DNA from: Oxobacter pfennigii
Lineage (GTDB): Bacteria; Bacillota; Clostridia; Clostridiales; Oxobacteraceae
Direction: 5' to 3'
Assembly: GCF_001317355.1 (NCBI RefSeq)
Contig: NZ_LKET01000028.1
Coordinates: 62,001 to 126,000, forward strand
Length of the DNA stretch: 64,000 bases
Positions 17,428 to 25,830 of the stretch are shown here, piece after piece. The notes under the pieces were generated by a model. That model had not been told where the DNA came from. It saw only the letters and a program-made list of their open reading frames with translations, and ran no database searches. Positions within the stretch are counted from its first letter, which is position 1. Every line of letters begins with the position of its first letter. Position numbers and translations under genes: made by a program.

Positions 17428-17856
17428 TTAGTGTTCGTGATCATGGTGGTGATGGTCATGAGCGTCGTCGTGATCATGTCCGCAGCATCCGCACTCAAAA
17501 TGTATAGGTTCATGACAGTTAGGGCAAAGGATTTCTTCGTCTTCATCATCAAAGAGTTCTTCATCAAGATATACGGTTTCATTGCAATTAGGGCATTCGA
17601 TTTCTATAAAACCGTCATCTTCCTCTTCTTCTTCACCGTATAATTCTTCTTCCACATCTGCCAAATCTTCATCGATGGCTTCAACATATTCGTCAAGCTC
17701 TGCCTGAGCACCTTCAAGATCCTCAATAGCTTCAGCCATACCCTGAAGCACTTCTATTATGGACCTTAATACTTTTCCTTCCTTTGAATTGTCGTTTATG
17801 TCTAATCCATCTGCAAGACCTTTAATATAGGATACTTTTTCTTTAATAGTTTCCAT
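17428..17856 (-). CDS. CD1247-type N-terminal domain protein with zinc ribbons and His-rich tail
   Basis: A 142-residue acidic protein. Residues 1-60 are helical (start METIKEKVSYIKGLADGL, a segment conserved in clostridial CD1247-like proteins). Residues 60-82 are almost all Glu/Asp. Two CPNC pairs follow (about 88-91 and 111-114), then CGCC near 122-125 and a terminal run of His and Asp. The layout suggests a zinc-binding ribbon and a metal-buffering tail. Downstream of efp by 30 bases. Function unknown; metal binding is inference. Confidence 0.8.
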   Translation of the reverse strand: METIKEKVSYIKGLADGLDINDNSKEGKVLRSIIEVLQGMAEAIEDLEGAQAELDEYVEAIDEDLADVEEELYGEEEEEDDGFIEIECPNCNETVYLDEELFDDEDEEILCPNCHEPIHFECGCCGHDHDDAHDHHHHDHEH

Positions 17857-17886
17857 AGTACACCTCCTGTTATTTATTAGTATGCT

Positions 17887-18444
17887 TTATGCTCTTTCCA
17901 TATATTCTCCGGATCTCGTATCAATCCTTATTCTGTCTCCTGTATTTACAAAGAGAGGAACCATTATTACAGCTCCTGTTTCAACTGTGGCAGGCTTTAA
18001 TGTGTTTGTGGCTGTGTCGCCTTTAACACCGGGCTCTGTATGTGTAACTTCAAGCTCAACGAAATTGGGTGCTTCAACTGAAAAAGCCTCACTTTTGTAA
18101 AATCTTATAATTGCATTGTCATTTTCTTTTAAGTATTTAACTGCATCTTCAACAATTCCTTCATTAAGCGGAACCTGTTCATATGTAGTAGTGTCCATAA
18201 AATAGTATAATGTACCGTCATTGTACAAATACTGCATTTCCTTTCTTTCAATAACGGCTTCCTGGAATTTTTCTGTTGGGTTGAAAGTTTTTTCAAGTAC
18301 TGTACCTGCGATAACATTTTTTATTTTAGTTCTTACAAAGGCTGCACCCTTACCAGGTTTTACATGCTGAAAATCAACAATTGTAAATACTTGTCCATCC
18401 ATTTCAAAAGTAGTTCCTTTTCTGAATTCACCAGCTGTTACCAT
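17887..18444 (-). CDS. efp: Elongation factor P
   Basis: Promotes peptide bond formation at polyproline stalls. The 185 residues have the three-domain EF-P layout; the domain I tip [15 protein letters not shown] lies near residues 28-42, with Lys as the modifiable position, and the C-terminal [17 protein letters not shown] is diagnostic. ATG after GGAGGG. Located after an Xaa-Pro peptidase gene, as in many Firmicutes. Confidence 0.97.
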   Translation of the reverse strand: MVTAGEFRKGTTFEMDGQVFTIVDFQHVKPGKGAAFVRTKIKNVIAGTVLEKTFNPTEKFQEAVIERKEMQYLYNDGTLYYFMDTTTYEQVPLNEGIVEDAVKYLKENDNAIIRFYKSEAFSVEAPNFVELEVTHTEPGVKGDTATNTLKPATVETGAVIMVPLFVNTGDRIRIDTRSGEYMERA

Positions 18445-18533
18445 ATATTAATCCCTCCATATGTACACAATTTATTATAAATTAATTTAATTTTTTTCTA
18501 CAGCTATTTTTCCCTATAATAGAAAAATATAAA

Positions 18534-19607
18534 CTATACAATCTCAATTAGTTTTTTATCTGATTTTGATAATACTTCGCATCCGTTTTCAGTTATTAAT
18601 AAAAGATCTTCTATCCTTACACCGCCGAAATCAGGAATATATATACCCGGCTCATCGGTTATTATCATACCCGGCTTTAAAAGTGAGTCTCCTCTTTTGG
18701 ATACAGAAGGCAGTTCATGTATCTGCATACCTACTCCGTGACCTAAGCCATGGCCGAAATATTCTCCATAACCCTTATCTTCTATTATCTTTCTTGCTAC
18801 ACAATCCAGATCCTTGCCTGTGATTTCAGGCCTTGCCTTTTTAATTACTTCTTCATTGGCATATAAAACTGTATCATAAATATCCTTTTGCCTGCCTGAA
18901 GCCTTGCCTATTACAACGGTTCTTGTCATATCAGAACAGTAGCCGTTATATATGCAGCCAAAGTCCATTGTTAAAAAATCCCCTTCTTCTATAGCCTTTG
19001 CGGTAGGTTTTCCGTGAGGCAGGGATGATCTTTTACCCGATACAACGATTGATGGGAATGAAAGATTAGAGGCTCCGTTGGATTTTATAAAAAACTCCAA
19101 TTCTAATGCAATGGAATTTTCAGTTACGCCCGGCTTTATCATATTCAAAATATGGGTAAAGGCTTTATCGGCTATGGACGCGGCAGTGCTTATATTTTTA
19201 ACTTCATCGGCATCCTTGATCTGTCTTATTTTTTCCACCAAGCCATCTAATTTTATAAAATCAACATCTCTCAGATTGGCTTTCAAATCATCATAAAACA
19301 TAAAGGACATAAGGTTTTCTTCAAAGCCCAAGGTTTTAATGTCCAAGGACTTAATCATATTTGAGAGGTGTTCTGCTATCTTGATTTTGTATTGCTGCAC
19401 GGTAAAGCCCGATACTTCTTTTAAAGCCTGCTCAACATACCTGAAATCAGTAATAAACAAAGCATCGTTTTGAGTAACTATTGCATAACTTTCATCTCCG
19501 GTGAAACCGGTGATGTAGTTTCGGTTAGAGTCGGAAATCAATAAAGCTCCGTCCAGTTTTTTTAAAGCCAGGCCTTCCCTTAGCTTTTGCAATCTGCTAT
19601 TATTCAT
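18534..19607 (-). CDS. Xaa-Pro peptidase (M24B family)
   Basis: Metallopeptidase removing N-terminal residues before proline. The 357-residue protein has a creatinase-like N-terminal domain (1-125) and a pita-bread catalytic domain with metal ligands in DFGCIYNGYCSDMTRT (two Asp), GHGLGHGVGMQIHE (His), DEPGIYI (Glu) and VRIEDLLL (Glu). Start set at ATG behind a strong AGGAGGTGA, six codons inside the longest frame. Confidence 0.94.
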   Translation of the reverse strand: MNNSRLQKLREGLALKKLDGALLISDSNRNYITGFTGDESYAIVTQNDALFITDFRYVEQALKEVSGFTVQQYKIKIAEHLSNMIKSLDIKTLGFEENLMSFMFYDDLKANLRDVDFIKLDGLVEKIRQIKDADEVKNISTAASIADKAFTHILNMIKPGVTENSIALELEFFIKSNGASNLSFPSIVVSGKRSSLPHGKPTAKAIEEGDFLTMDFGCIYNGYCSDMTRTVVIGKASGRQKDIYDTVLYANEEVIKKARPEITGKDLDCVARKIIEDKGYGEYFGHGLGHGVGMQIHELPSVSKRGDSLLKPGMIITDEPGIYIPDFGGVRIEDLLLITENGCEVLSKSDKKLIEIV

Positions 19608-19678
19608 AAAATCACCTCCTGTCAAATAAATAGACTATGAATAAACACATAATTGCCATTATTTATTATACAATAGAT

Positions 19679-19708
19679 ATTCTACCAGATACTTTATATT
19701 TTTAGCAA
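19679..19708 (-). promoter_or_regulatory. Candidate promoter for the peptidase-efp unit
   Basis: TTGCTA (19703-19708), 18 bases, TAGAAT (19679-19684), in the 122-base gap before the peptidase gene. Moderate match; other TATAAT-like strings nearby lack a -35. Confidence 0.4.
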
Positions 19709-19729
19709 ATGTATTTTCATTTATTGCTT

Positions 19730-20584
19730 TTATTTAAGGAAGCTTTGATATATATTCTTCATTTCCAGAGCATCTTCAGCCATTGTTCCCCGGGACTCAC
19801 AAATAATTACAGGATTCATATGATATTTAACAAGCAGCTCTGCCAAAGGAGGAAAATCGGGGCCATATTGTACATCTTTATATGTCCAGTGCTTTTTTTC
19901 ACCGTTATTAGTAAATTCAATGCGGCTGAAGTGGCAGTGAAGGTTTTTAAGCCTGTATTCTCCCAGACTGTTTTTTGTTTTTATGAGTACCGCTTCAAAA
20001 TCTTCCTTTGATTTTAAGCTCCCCTGGCCTAATGCATTAATGTGGCCAAAATCTATTGTTGGTGTAAGGCCTTCATTAAGGCGGCAAAGCTCTAATACCT
20101 CATCTAAAGTGCCCAGCTGGTTCCTTTTCCCCATGGTTTCAGGGCATATTATTACGTCCTCGCATTTCATTTCCTTAATGATAAAAAGGGTACTTTTCAA
20201 GGCATCAATAGCACAATTTAATGCAAATTTTCTGTCCATGTTGCTGCAGGAGCCGGGATGAAAAACGACTCTTTTAGCTCCCATCCAGATGGCAGCTTTT
20301 ACAGAATTGATTATATAATTGATTGAATTATTTAATTTTTCTGCATCCTGGCTTGCAAGATTGATATAATAGGGAGCATGAATGCTTAAATGAATGTTGT
20401 AAGCTTTTGCTTTTTCTCCCAGTTTAATTGCAGTATCTTCTTTAATATTTATTCCGCGGCTTAAGGAATATTCGTAAGCATCAAGGCCCATATCCTTCAG
20501 CCACGCAGGCATCTCAAGGGATGATTTATGCCCTTGTTCATAAAAAGATTCTGAATTTCCTGCCGGTCCAAATTTTGGAGGCAT
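19730..20584 (-). CDS. TIM-barrel protein of the endonuclease IV / xylose isomerase-like family
   Basis: A 284-residue protein resembling AP endonuclease 2 family enzymes: FGPAGNSESFYEQG near the N-terminus, LSIHAPYYINLAS near 78, VVFHPGSCSNMDRK near 110, ICPETMGKRNQLGTLDEVL near 145 and TIDFGHINALGQG near 182, each carrying His, Glu or Asp residues that fit a metal site. Nfo-type DNA repair is possible, but the divergence from canonical Nfo leaves the substrate open. ATG behind AAAGGGG. Confidence 0.8.
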   Translation of the reverse strand: MPPKFGPAGNSESFYEQGHKSSLEMPAWLKDMGLDAYEYSLSRGINIKEDTAIKLGEKAKAYNIHLSIHAPYYINLASQDAEKLNNSINYIINSVKAAIWMGAKRVVFHPGSCSNMDRKFALNCAIDALKSTLFIIKEMKCEDVIICPETMGKRNQLGTLDEVLELCRLNEGLTPTIDFGHINALGQGSLKSKEDFEAVLIKTKNSLGEYRLKNLHCHFSRIEFTNNGEKKHWTYKDVQYGPDFPPLAELLVKYHMNPVIICESRGTMAEDALEMKNIYQSFLK

Positions 20585-20633
20585 AATTAAACCCCTTTCT
20601 AAAGTAAAATAGCCTGGTCTAATCCAGGCTTAT

Positions 20634-21146
20634 TTATCTATATAACCTAAATGTGTCCATAACCCTGTTGGCTACAATGAGCGGAGAATCATACGATGTA
20701 TCAATAAATATGTCAGCGGCGGTATATAACTGTTTCCTTTCCTCAATAAGGTTATATACTTCTTCTCTTGATTTTCCTGCAACTAAAGGCCGTGTATCGT
20801 TGCCGGATATCCTGTCATAAATGATGTCCTTATCGGCAGTCAAACAGACAATGATACCTCTTTTCTTAAGATTTGAAACGTTTTCGGGGCTTTTAACCAC
20901 GCCTCCGCCGCAGGCTATTATGCTTTTATCCTGATTGGATAACTCCTTAATGACCTGCATTTCAATATATCTAAAATAGTCTTCCCCTTTTGTTTTAAAA
21001 ATTTCACTGATTAAAAGCCCGCATTTATTTTGTATTTCATCATCGGAATCAACAAATCTATAGCCTAATTTTTCGCTTAATATCATTCCTGTTGTAGTTT
21101 TGCCGGTCCCCATAAATCCGATTAAAGCGATATTACCTTTCCTCAT
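20634..21146 (-). CDS. aroK: Shikimate kinase
   Basis: Phosphorylates shikimate in aromatic amino acid synthesis. The 170 residues carry Walker A GFMGTGKTTTG near 10-20, the DSDDEIQ shikimate-binding motif near 32, ACGGGVV near 77 and NDTRPLV near 112. I start at ATG (MRKGNIAL), five codons inside the open frame and just after the pilO stop. aroE lies at the other end of the pilus cluster. Confidence 0.94.
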   Translation of the reverse strand: MRKGNIALIGFMGTGKTTTGMILSEKLGYRFVDSDDEIQNKCGLLISEIFKTKGEDYFRYIEMQVIKELSNQDKSIIACGGGVVKSPENVSNLKKRGIIVCLTADKDIIYDRISGNDTRPLVAGKSREEVYNLIEERKQLYTAADIFIDTSYDSPLIVANRVMDTFRLYR

Positions 21147-21153
21147 ATTAACC

Positions 21154-21774
21154 TCACTCAAACATGTTCTCCTTGCTTGTCATGCCTTGTATGGGATAAT
21201 CATAAAAATAAGAATCCTCTTCTTTTAAATATAGAAAATTTATATCCAATATAGCAATGAGACTTTCTGCATTTTCATCTCTTATAATGGTTAAATTATC
21301 TGCTGACATTTTATTTATATTGTACTCGATTTTGTTTAAAAAAGAAATTATACTTTTATATTCTCCTCTTATATTATAATTTAGGGTGGATAATAAGAAA
21401 GCTTCATTTATATTTTCAGTTTCATTATCATTATTTAAAGGAGTTCCTATATTGAGTTTTTCAATTGTACATGAGGATTCCAAAGCTATGGCCTCAATCT
21501 CCTTTATTATATCTGAAATCTTGCGGAATGGGGGAATATAATCATCATATTTCAAAGCCTGTACGGCCAATAGATCCACCTGGCTTGTCAAGGTATCCAT
21601 ATTCTCCTTTTTAAGCTTTAGGTCATTTAAAATTTGCCTGTTTGTTTCAAGGGTATTATAGGTATTTACTGTATTTTTTATAAGGGGTTCCAATATTGAT
21701 TGATAATACAAAAATACAAATAACGATATGGATGATAAGAAAACCAGTATATTCTCGCGTTTTGATAAAATCAT
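21154..21774 (-). CDS. pilO: Type IV pilus assembly protein PilO-like
   Basis: A 206-residue protein with one N-terminal transmembrane helix (about 10-26), a coiled-coil (about 30-75) and a C-terminal ferredoxin-like region ending in a membrane-distal domain. This, together with its place after a PilN-like gene, fits the inner-membrane alignment subcomplex. GAGGAG is 13 bases upstream of the start, longer than usual. Confidence 0.78.
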   Translation of the reverse strand: MILSKRENILVFLSSISLFVFLYYQSILEPLIKNTVNTYNTLETNRQILNDLKLKKENMDTLTSQVDLLAVQALKYDDYIPPFRKISDIIKEIEAIALESSCTIEKLNIGTPLNNDNETENINEAFLLSTLNYNIRGEYKSIISFLNKIEYNINKMSADNLTIIRDENAESLIAILDINFLYLKEEDSYFYDYPIQGMTSKENMFE

Positions 21775-21781
21775 AATAATT

Positions 21782-22327
21782 TCACTGCTCCTCTTCTGTT
21801 TTCACTGTATTGAAGTATAGTGAAAAATTGTATTGTGAATTATTGTACCGGGAGTCGATATCGCTTATATAAACATTATGTAATTTTTCAGAGCTCTCAA
21901 GCTTACTCAAAAAAACCGCTATGGACTGCTGGTTTTTTGATGTGCAGTCAAGATTTATCAAATCTCGTGTTGAATTATATTCGAGAACGGTTATGTCTGA
22001 TGGTATCATTGCTGATAATTCATTAATAATATCAGAGGAGCTAATGTTATCCTTGTTGATGTCATTAAAAAATTCTATTGTAGATTGTATTCTTTCTTTT
22101 TGCAGCTTAAGGCTTTCCAATTCGTTTTTTATATATGAAAGCTCTGCAATTTCTGTTTCAATAATAGAGGTTTCATTTTGAGCCCTATTCTTTAAAAAAA
22201 TAGGTAAATAAGTAATTACTGCTATAAAAATAATTAAAACAAAAGACCATGTAAAATACATTATCCTCTTTTTATAGTTTTCTTCCCTTATTCGTATTTC
22301 ATAAGGAATGAGGTTTATATCATCCAT
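21782..22327 (-). CDS. pilN: Type IV pilus assembly protein PilN-like
   Basis: The 181-residue protein starts MDDINLIPYEIR, the short cytoplasmic INLLP-like motif that binds PilM in other systems, followed by a transmembrane helix (about 23-43), a coiled coil (50-85) and a periplasmic-type domain. Start chosen at the ATG behind AAGGAG; the 17 upstream codons of the open frame have no ribosome site. No pilM gene is present next to it. Confidence 0.82.
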   Translation of the reverse strand: MDDINLIPYEIRIREENYKKRIMYFTWSFVLIIFIAVITYLPIFLKNRAQNETSIIETEIAELSYIKNELESLKLQKERIQSTIEFFNDINKDNISSSDIINELSAMIPSDITVLEYNSTRDLINLDCTSKNQQSIAVFLSKLESSEKLHNVYISDIDSRYNNSQYNFSLYFNTVKTEEEQ

Positions 22328-22364
22328 TGGATTACTCCTTGCATAAATTAATTTAAATCTCACT

Positions 22365-22904
22365 TTAATTCCAGTCAAGGCAAATCAGCTTATAGGCGTC
22401 AGCTGTTTCCTGAATTAAATACCTTGCAGTAATGGTAATCATAGAATATGAATAATATCCTGTGGAAGTCAATATGAATGTCCTTTTATATATATCATCC
22501 AATTCAGCTTTAACATCATAATAGCTTGGCTTTTCTATGATTTGGGGAAATATAGCCGAGTCTTTGCCAGAAGCTTTTTCGTACTCCTTGATCAATTCAT
22601 CAAAGCAATTAGATTTTAGGGGACTAAAAAAGTTCCGGATTTCCATACTTATTGTAAGATTTATAAAGTCTTCATCTTCTTCAATATATGATATTTCTTC
22701 AAGGCGTTTGTTTATTTCTCTGTCAATTATTGTTAAAGCACGTTCTATTCCGGCTTCGGCAATATAATAGGCACATTCTTTATTATAATAGGCCGATGAC
22801 ATCAATTTTTCATTATATGTTACTGTTGCAAGAACGGAAGATAGCATTGCAATAAAACTCATAGTAATAAGGACTATAACTGATATCGCTCCTTTATGCT
22901 TCAT
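22365..22904 (-). CDS. PilX-like minor pilus protein
   Basis: A 179-residue protein with a short Lys-rich leader, KHKGAISVIVLITMSF, i.e. a processing-type Gly at 5 followed by a hydrophobic helix (6-28) but no Glu at the fifth mature position. The CAYYIAEAGIERALTI segment near 44-59 is a hallmark of PilX N-terminal proteins. Overlaps the preceding prepilin gene by four bases (ATGA). Confidence 0.75.
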   Translation of the reverse strand: MKHKGAISVIVLITMSFIAMLSSVLATVTYNEKLMSSAYYNKECAYYIAEAGIERALTIIDREINKRLEEISYIEEDEDFINLTISMEIRNFFSPLKSNCFDELIKEYEKASGKDSAIFPQIIEKPSYYDVKAELDDIYKRTFILTSTGYYSYSMITITARYLIQETADAYKLICLDWN

Positions 22905-23398
22905 AAATTCACCTGAAATTTATCAACCTTTTTTGAGATCACTACAGAAGAATTATATGTTTTACCGTACTTTTCAGTGGTTATTGATATTTTAAGAAAG
23001 CCTTCCTTATTATCAAAAGCAATATCCTCTATGTTTCTGATTATAAGGTTTTTTGAATTATTTACTATACGGTATAAAGCCCTTTGTTTGTCGCTATCAT
23101 ATGTCCACTTTATTATTACAGCTTTGCCTTTCACATTTAGGGTTAATATGGACTTTCCTTCATCTTCCCAATCACCCTTTGCTACTGATAAAATATCGGC
23201 ATTTCTCACATCAACGGCTATTGCATCTAAGGCATGCCTTAAATCCTGCTGAATCTCCCAGGTTATATCGTATTCCTTATAAGCTTTTAGAGAATAAGAA
23301 TAAATTTCATAAGACATGGCTGTAACCAAGGAAAGAATTGAAATTGTGCAAAGCAATTCTATGAGGGTGTATCCATTGCTCTTTTTTACGATTTTCAT
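22901..23398 (-). CDS. Prepilin-type protein (PilW/GspJ-like)
   Basis: A 165-residue class III prepilin. The leader MKIVKKSNG is followed by YTLIELL, placing the cleavage after Gly9 and Glu at mature position 5. A hydrophobic helix spans about 10-32 and the DLRHALDAIAVDVRNAD segment near 47 is common in PilW/GspJ minor pilins. Confidence 0.85.
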   Translation of the reverse strand: MKIVKKSNGYTLIELLCTISILSLVTAMSYEIYSYSLKAYKEYDITWEIQQDLRHALDAIAVDVRNADILSVAKGDWEDEGKSILTLNVKGKAVIIKWTYDSDKQRALYRIVNNSKNLIIRNIEDIAFDNKEGFLKISITTEKYGKTYNSSVVISKKVDKFQVNL

Positions 23399-23399
23399 A

Positions 23400-23936
23400 T
23401 TAATAGCCGCCTTTTAAAGATATTAGGTTTACCTTGCTTTTTTCGCCCTGTATCCTGTCCCAAACTGCTATATCTATTTTAATAATCCTTGCTTCTTTAA
23501 CTGTTAATATTATCTTTATCGCATAGTCGAAATCTAAGCGAAGCCCTATATTTTTCATTCCCTCAAAATCCTCTCTGCCTTCTCCCTTAATTGAAAAATC
23601 ATATTTGTTGAGGGAATTTACAAGGTCTTCCTCACTATTATGAAAAACATATATTGTGGCATAGGAACCAGTATCGCTGCTCTTTACAATATCAAAAATT
23701 ACTTTTTTAAGCTTGTTAAAAGAGGAGATATGCATATCCCCTGAGTTTTTATTGCTTTTATAATATTCCATGACGCTTTTGGCAACATCCGTGGTTTTAC
23801 TCTTTACTTCCGCATCTTTGTTGTTTTTTAACGAAAGGGTGAAGGTATTCAGAAGAGGTATCAGGATTATACTCAAAATTGCCGTGCAATATAAAAGCTC
23901 TATAAGAGTAAAGCCTTTATTTTTAAGCTTAGACAT
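23400..23936 (-). CDS. Prepilin-type protein (PilV/GspI-like)
   Basis: A 178-residue prepilin with leader MSKLKNKG and FTLIELL at 9-15; predicted cleavage after Gly8. Ends KVNLISLKGGY. One base before the next prepilin gene, tightly packed in the minor pilin block. Confidence 0.85.
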   Translation of the reverse strand: MSKLKNKGFTLIELLYCTAILSIILIPLLNTFTLSLKNNKDAEVKSKTTDVAKSVMEYYKSNKNSGDMHISSFNKLKKVIFDIVKSSDTGSYATIYVFHNSEEDLVNSLNKYDFSIKGEGREDFEGMKNIGLRLDFDYAIKIILTVKEARIIKIDIAVWDRIQGEKSKVNLISLKGGY

Positions 23937-23942
23937 TTATAT

Positions 23943-24407
23943 TCAATCCCTTATGCTTATATAATAGCTGCCCACAGTTATGGTTATTTTTCTAAACTCT
24001 TTAAAATTGTTTGTAAGAGACACGGTGCAGGGATAAGGAACAGCATGCCCATTGCTGTTAAAGGATACTTTGTTATCCTTATATGTTGAATATATATTAT
24101 CGAATCCTATGCCGGCAGGAAGTTTCTTATTTTTATACACATTATCATAGCTGTTTTTATAGCTGTATATCATGTAGCTGTTGTTGGTGCGATTAAAGTA
24201 AACATGATAGGTATACCCTTCCGAACGGGCTTTTGATTGTGCCAGCCTTAAATCACTTAAAAGCTCTTTTGCTGCGATATCAAGCATTGTATGCTGATTC
24301 TTATAGGAAAAATTATTGAAAAGGGGCATGCTTATTCCCGTTATTATGCTTATTATGGCAATTGCCGATATGAGCTCTATTAAGGTCATTCCCTTTTTCT
24401 TATTCAT
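23943..24407 (-). CDS. Prepilin-type protein (GspH/FimT-like)
   Basis: A 154-residue prepilin: leader MNKKKG, then MTLIELISAIAIISIITG; cleavage after Gly6. The segment AAKELLSDLRLAQSKARSEG near 44-63 is the GspH/FimT signature. Six bases from the upstream pilin gene. Confidence 0.88.
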   Translation of the reverse strand: MNKKKGMTLIELISAIAIISIITGISMPLFNNFSYKNQHTMLDIAAKELLSDLRLAQSKARSEGYTYHVYFNRTNNSYMIYSYKNSYDNVYKNKKLPAGIGFDNIYSTYKDNKVSFNSNGHAVPYPCTVSLTNNFKEFRKITITVGSYYISIRD

Positions 24408-24412
24408 GACAT

Positions 24413-24814
24413 TTATTCTTCATCTGTACCTGTGACAGCCGGTATTTCTTCTATCATAGGTGTTCCGCCTATAATTTTTATTAGTTCAAGTGAAGTATCT
24501 CTGATAATATTCAAGTCGTCAACTCCATTTAAAAAATCAGGTATTTTTGATATATATGGACCCTTACGGGAACCGTCTATCGTGTCATCCGCCTTATTTT
24601 CCAATAGATCATTTAAGTCTTCTAAGGGTGTATTGTGTTCTATATCGTATCTTTCAATAGCATTCCTTACCATGGTAAAATCAGCCCTTGCCCTGGCCAG
24701 CATGGCTGCCTCTGAGTAGCCGGACACCTTAGGCAATATAAGCACAGCCATAATTCCCATAATGGCTACCACGGCTATAAGCTCTATTAAAGTAAAGCCT
24801 TTTTTCCTTTTCAT
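24413..24814 (-). CDS. Major-type type IV prepilin
   Basis: A 133-residue prepilin, leader MKRKKG then FTLIELIAVVAIMGIMAVL; cleavage after Gly6 and Glu at mature 5. The body (about 35-125) has the GspG-like features ARADFTMVRNAIERYDIEHN and a proline-rich acidic C-terminus. First gene of the minor pilin block after the 600-base gap, with an AAATGGAGG ribosome site, so a plausible main pilin subunit. Confidence 0.85.
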   Translation of the reverse strand: MKRKKGFTLIELIAVVAIMGIMAVLILPKVSGYSEAAMLARARADFTMVRNAIERYDIEHNTPLEDLNDLLENKADDTIDGSRKGPYISKIPDFLNGVDDLNIIRDTSLELIKIIGGTPMIEEIPAVTGTDEE

Positions 24815-24858
24815 AACAAAACCTCCATTTTAGCTTATCCAATGATTAAAGCCTGTCT

Positions 24859-24872
24859 TAGCACTAGTGCTA
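24859..24872. repeat. 14-base perfect palindrome upstream of the pilin block
   Basis: TAGCACTAGTGCTA, its own reverse complement, 45-58 bases before the pilin start at 24814. Possible operator. The surrounding 24815-25000 is AT-rich with no clear -35/-10 pair on the minus strand. Confidence 0.4.
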
Positions 24873-25018
24873 TCAAATTAAGTATTACAAGTATTGACTT
24901 TAATTTTTATAGATAAACATAGAGGTTATTATTATTTGAACTTTTTAAAAAGAATTATGGGGCAATGAAAGACTTAGTGCATACTATAAATTATAATTAA
25001 AATATGTTGAGGATAATA

Positions 25019-25270
25019 ATGTATATAATTTTATGTCCATGTTGCTGCTGCCTGCTCTATATGAGATATTTAAGTGCAGAGATGATGAATAACCCAGGAA
25101 ACATAAGTAATCCATATTCCCTCACTCCTCCGGCTACGCCTCATCTTACGGGAATATACATTGTATCGCCTATGGAAACCCTTTTTAGTATATATCCTAC
25201 TTACTCACCTATTGCCAGTGAGATTACATTTTATGGAGCAATAACAGGCCCCCAGGGATTGCCTCGCTGA
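25019..25270 (+). CDS. Small Cys-rich protein with LysM-like segment (unrecognised)
   Basis: An 83-residue plus-strand reading frame inside the minus-strand pilus cluster. The ATG at 25019 has a GAGGAT-type ribosome site. Residues 6-11 contain five Cys (CPCCCC) in a hydrophobic N-terminus, and residues 46-58 (IYIVSPMETLFSI) resemble the LysM consensus start. A -10-like CATACTATA (24980-24988), of the CATAnnnTA type used by SigE/SigK, lies 30 bases upstream, and a bidirectional terminator follows. I cannot name a family with certainty; a small spore-coat-type protein is one inference. Confidence 0.5.
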   Translation: MYIILCPCCCCLLYMRYLSAEMMNNPGNISNPYSLTPPATPHLTGIYIVSPMETLFSIYPTYSPIASEITFYGAITGPQGLPR

Positions 25271-25347
25271 ATAAAAACATAAGAACTTGCCGGCTATAGA
25301 AATCATAAATTACCGGCAGGTCCTGACAACCTTATTACTTCGTAATA

Positions 25348-25393
25348 AAAAACCTATAAAGGCAGAATTAAGTTACAGCCTTTATAGGTTTTT
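25348..25393. terminator. Bidirectional terminator between convergent transcripts
   Basis: A 16-base stem AAAAACCTATAAAGGC (25348-25363) pairs with GCCTTTATAGGTTTTT (25378-25393). T runs occur on both strands, so it can end the minus-strand pilB-T-C-pseudopilin transcript and the plus-strand small gene. Two weaker hairpins (TTATTAC/GTAATAA at 25332-25348 and TGCCGG/CCGGCA at about 25288-25315) lie beside it. Confidence 0.9.
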
Positions 25394-25413
25394 ATATAAA
25401 CAAAAGGGACTTA

Positions 25414-25824
25414 TCAGCTTTTAGGCAGCTTTACAAGCTGCATTTCTGTATCTTTTATAGGATTATATATTTTTACTATTATGTTTCCAGACATATCTAT
25501 ATATATTTTAAAATCCGCATCCGGAACATTTATGCTTTTAACCTCAGGTGTAAAATTCAAATACTCTTTTATTGAATTCATGTTGATTGCCGAAGGTTGA
25601 GTGCTCGAAGATTTATTGATGATTCTTTTATCATCAATGGCATCGCTTACGGCATGAGCAATTAAGAGTCCTGTCAGCTCGTCAGATTTTAATAATGCCT
25701 CTTCTTTATTGGCAGACATTTTAGGATAAATCATGAGAGCAAACAATGCTATCATTGAGAGACAAAGGGCGATTTCCAGTATAGTATATGCCTTAAGTTT
25801 TCTGTATATATTAAATTTCATCAT
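25414..25824 (-). CDS. Pseudopilin-like protein with atypical cleavage site
   Basis: A 136-residue protein with a prepilin-type N-terminus (basic leader MMKFNIYRKLKA, then YTILEIALCLSMIALFALM). The residue before the expected cleavage is Ala12, where Gly is nearly universal; Glu is kept at mature 5. The remaining body is short and mostly polar. It is the last gene of the pilB-T-C transcript, seven bases after pilC. Confidence 0.75.
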   Translation of the reverse strand: MMKFNIYRKLKAYTILEIALCLSMIALFALMIYPKMSANKEEALLKSDELTGLLIAHAVSDAIDDKRIINKSSSTQPSAINMNSIKEYLNFTPEVKSINVPDADFKIYIDMSGNIIVKIYNPIKDTEMQLVKLPKS

Positions 25825-25830
25825 TTTCTT

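Noticed and set aside
24815-25000. Cyclic-di-GMP riboswitch before the pilin block
   Set aside because: Such riboswitches precede pilus operons in some clostridia, but no conserved GEMM-type core was seen; only a 14-base palindrome is evident.
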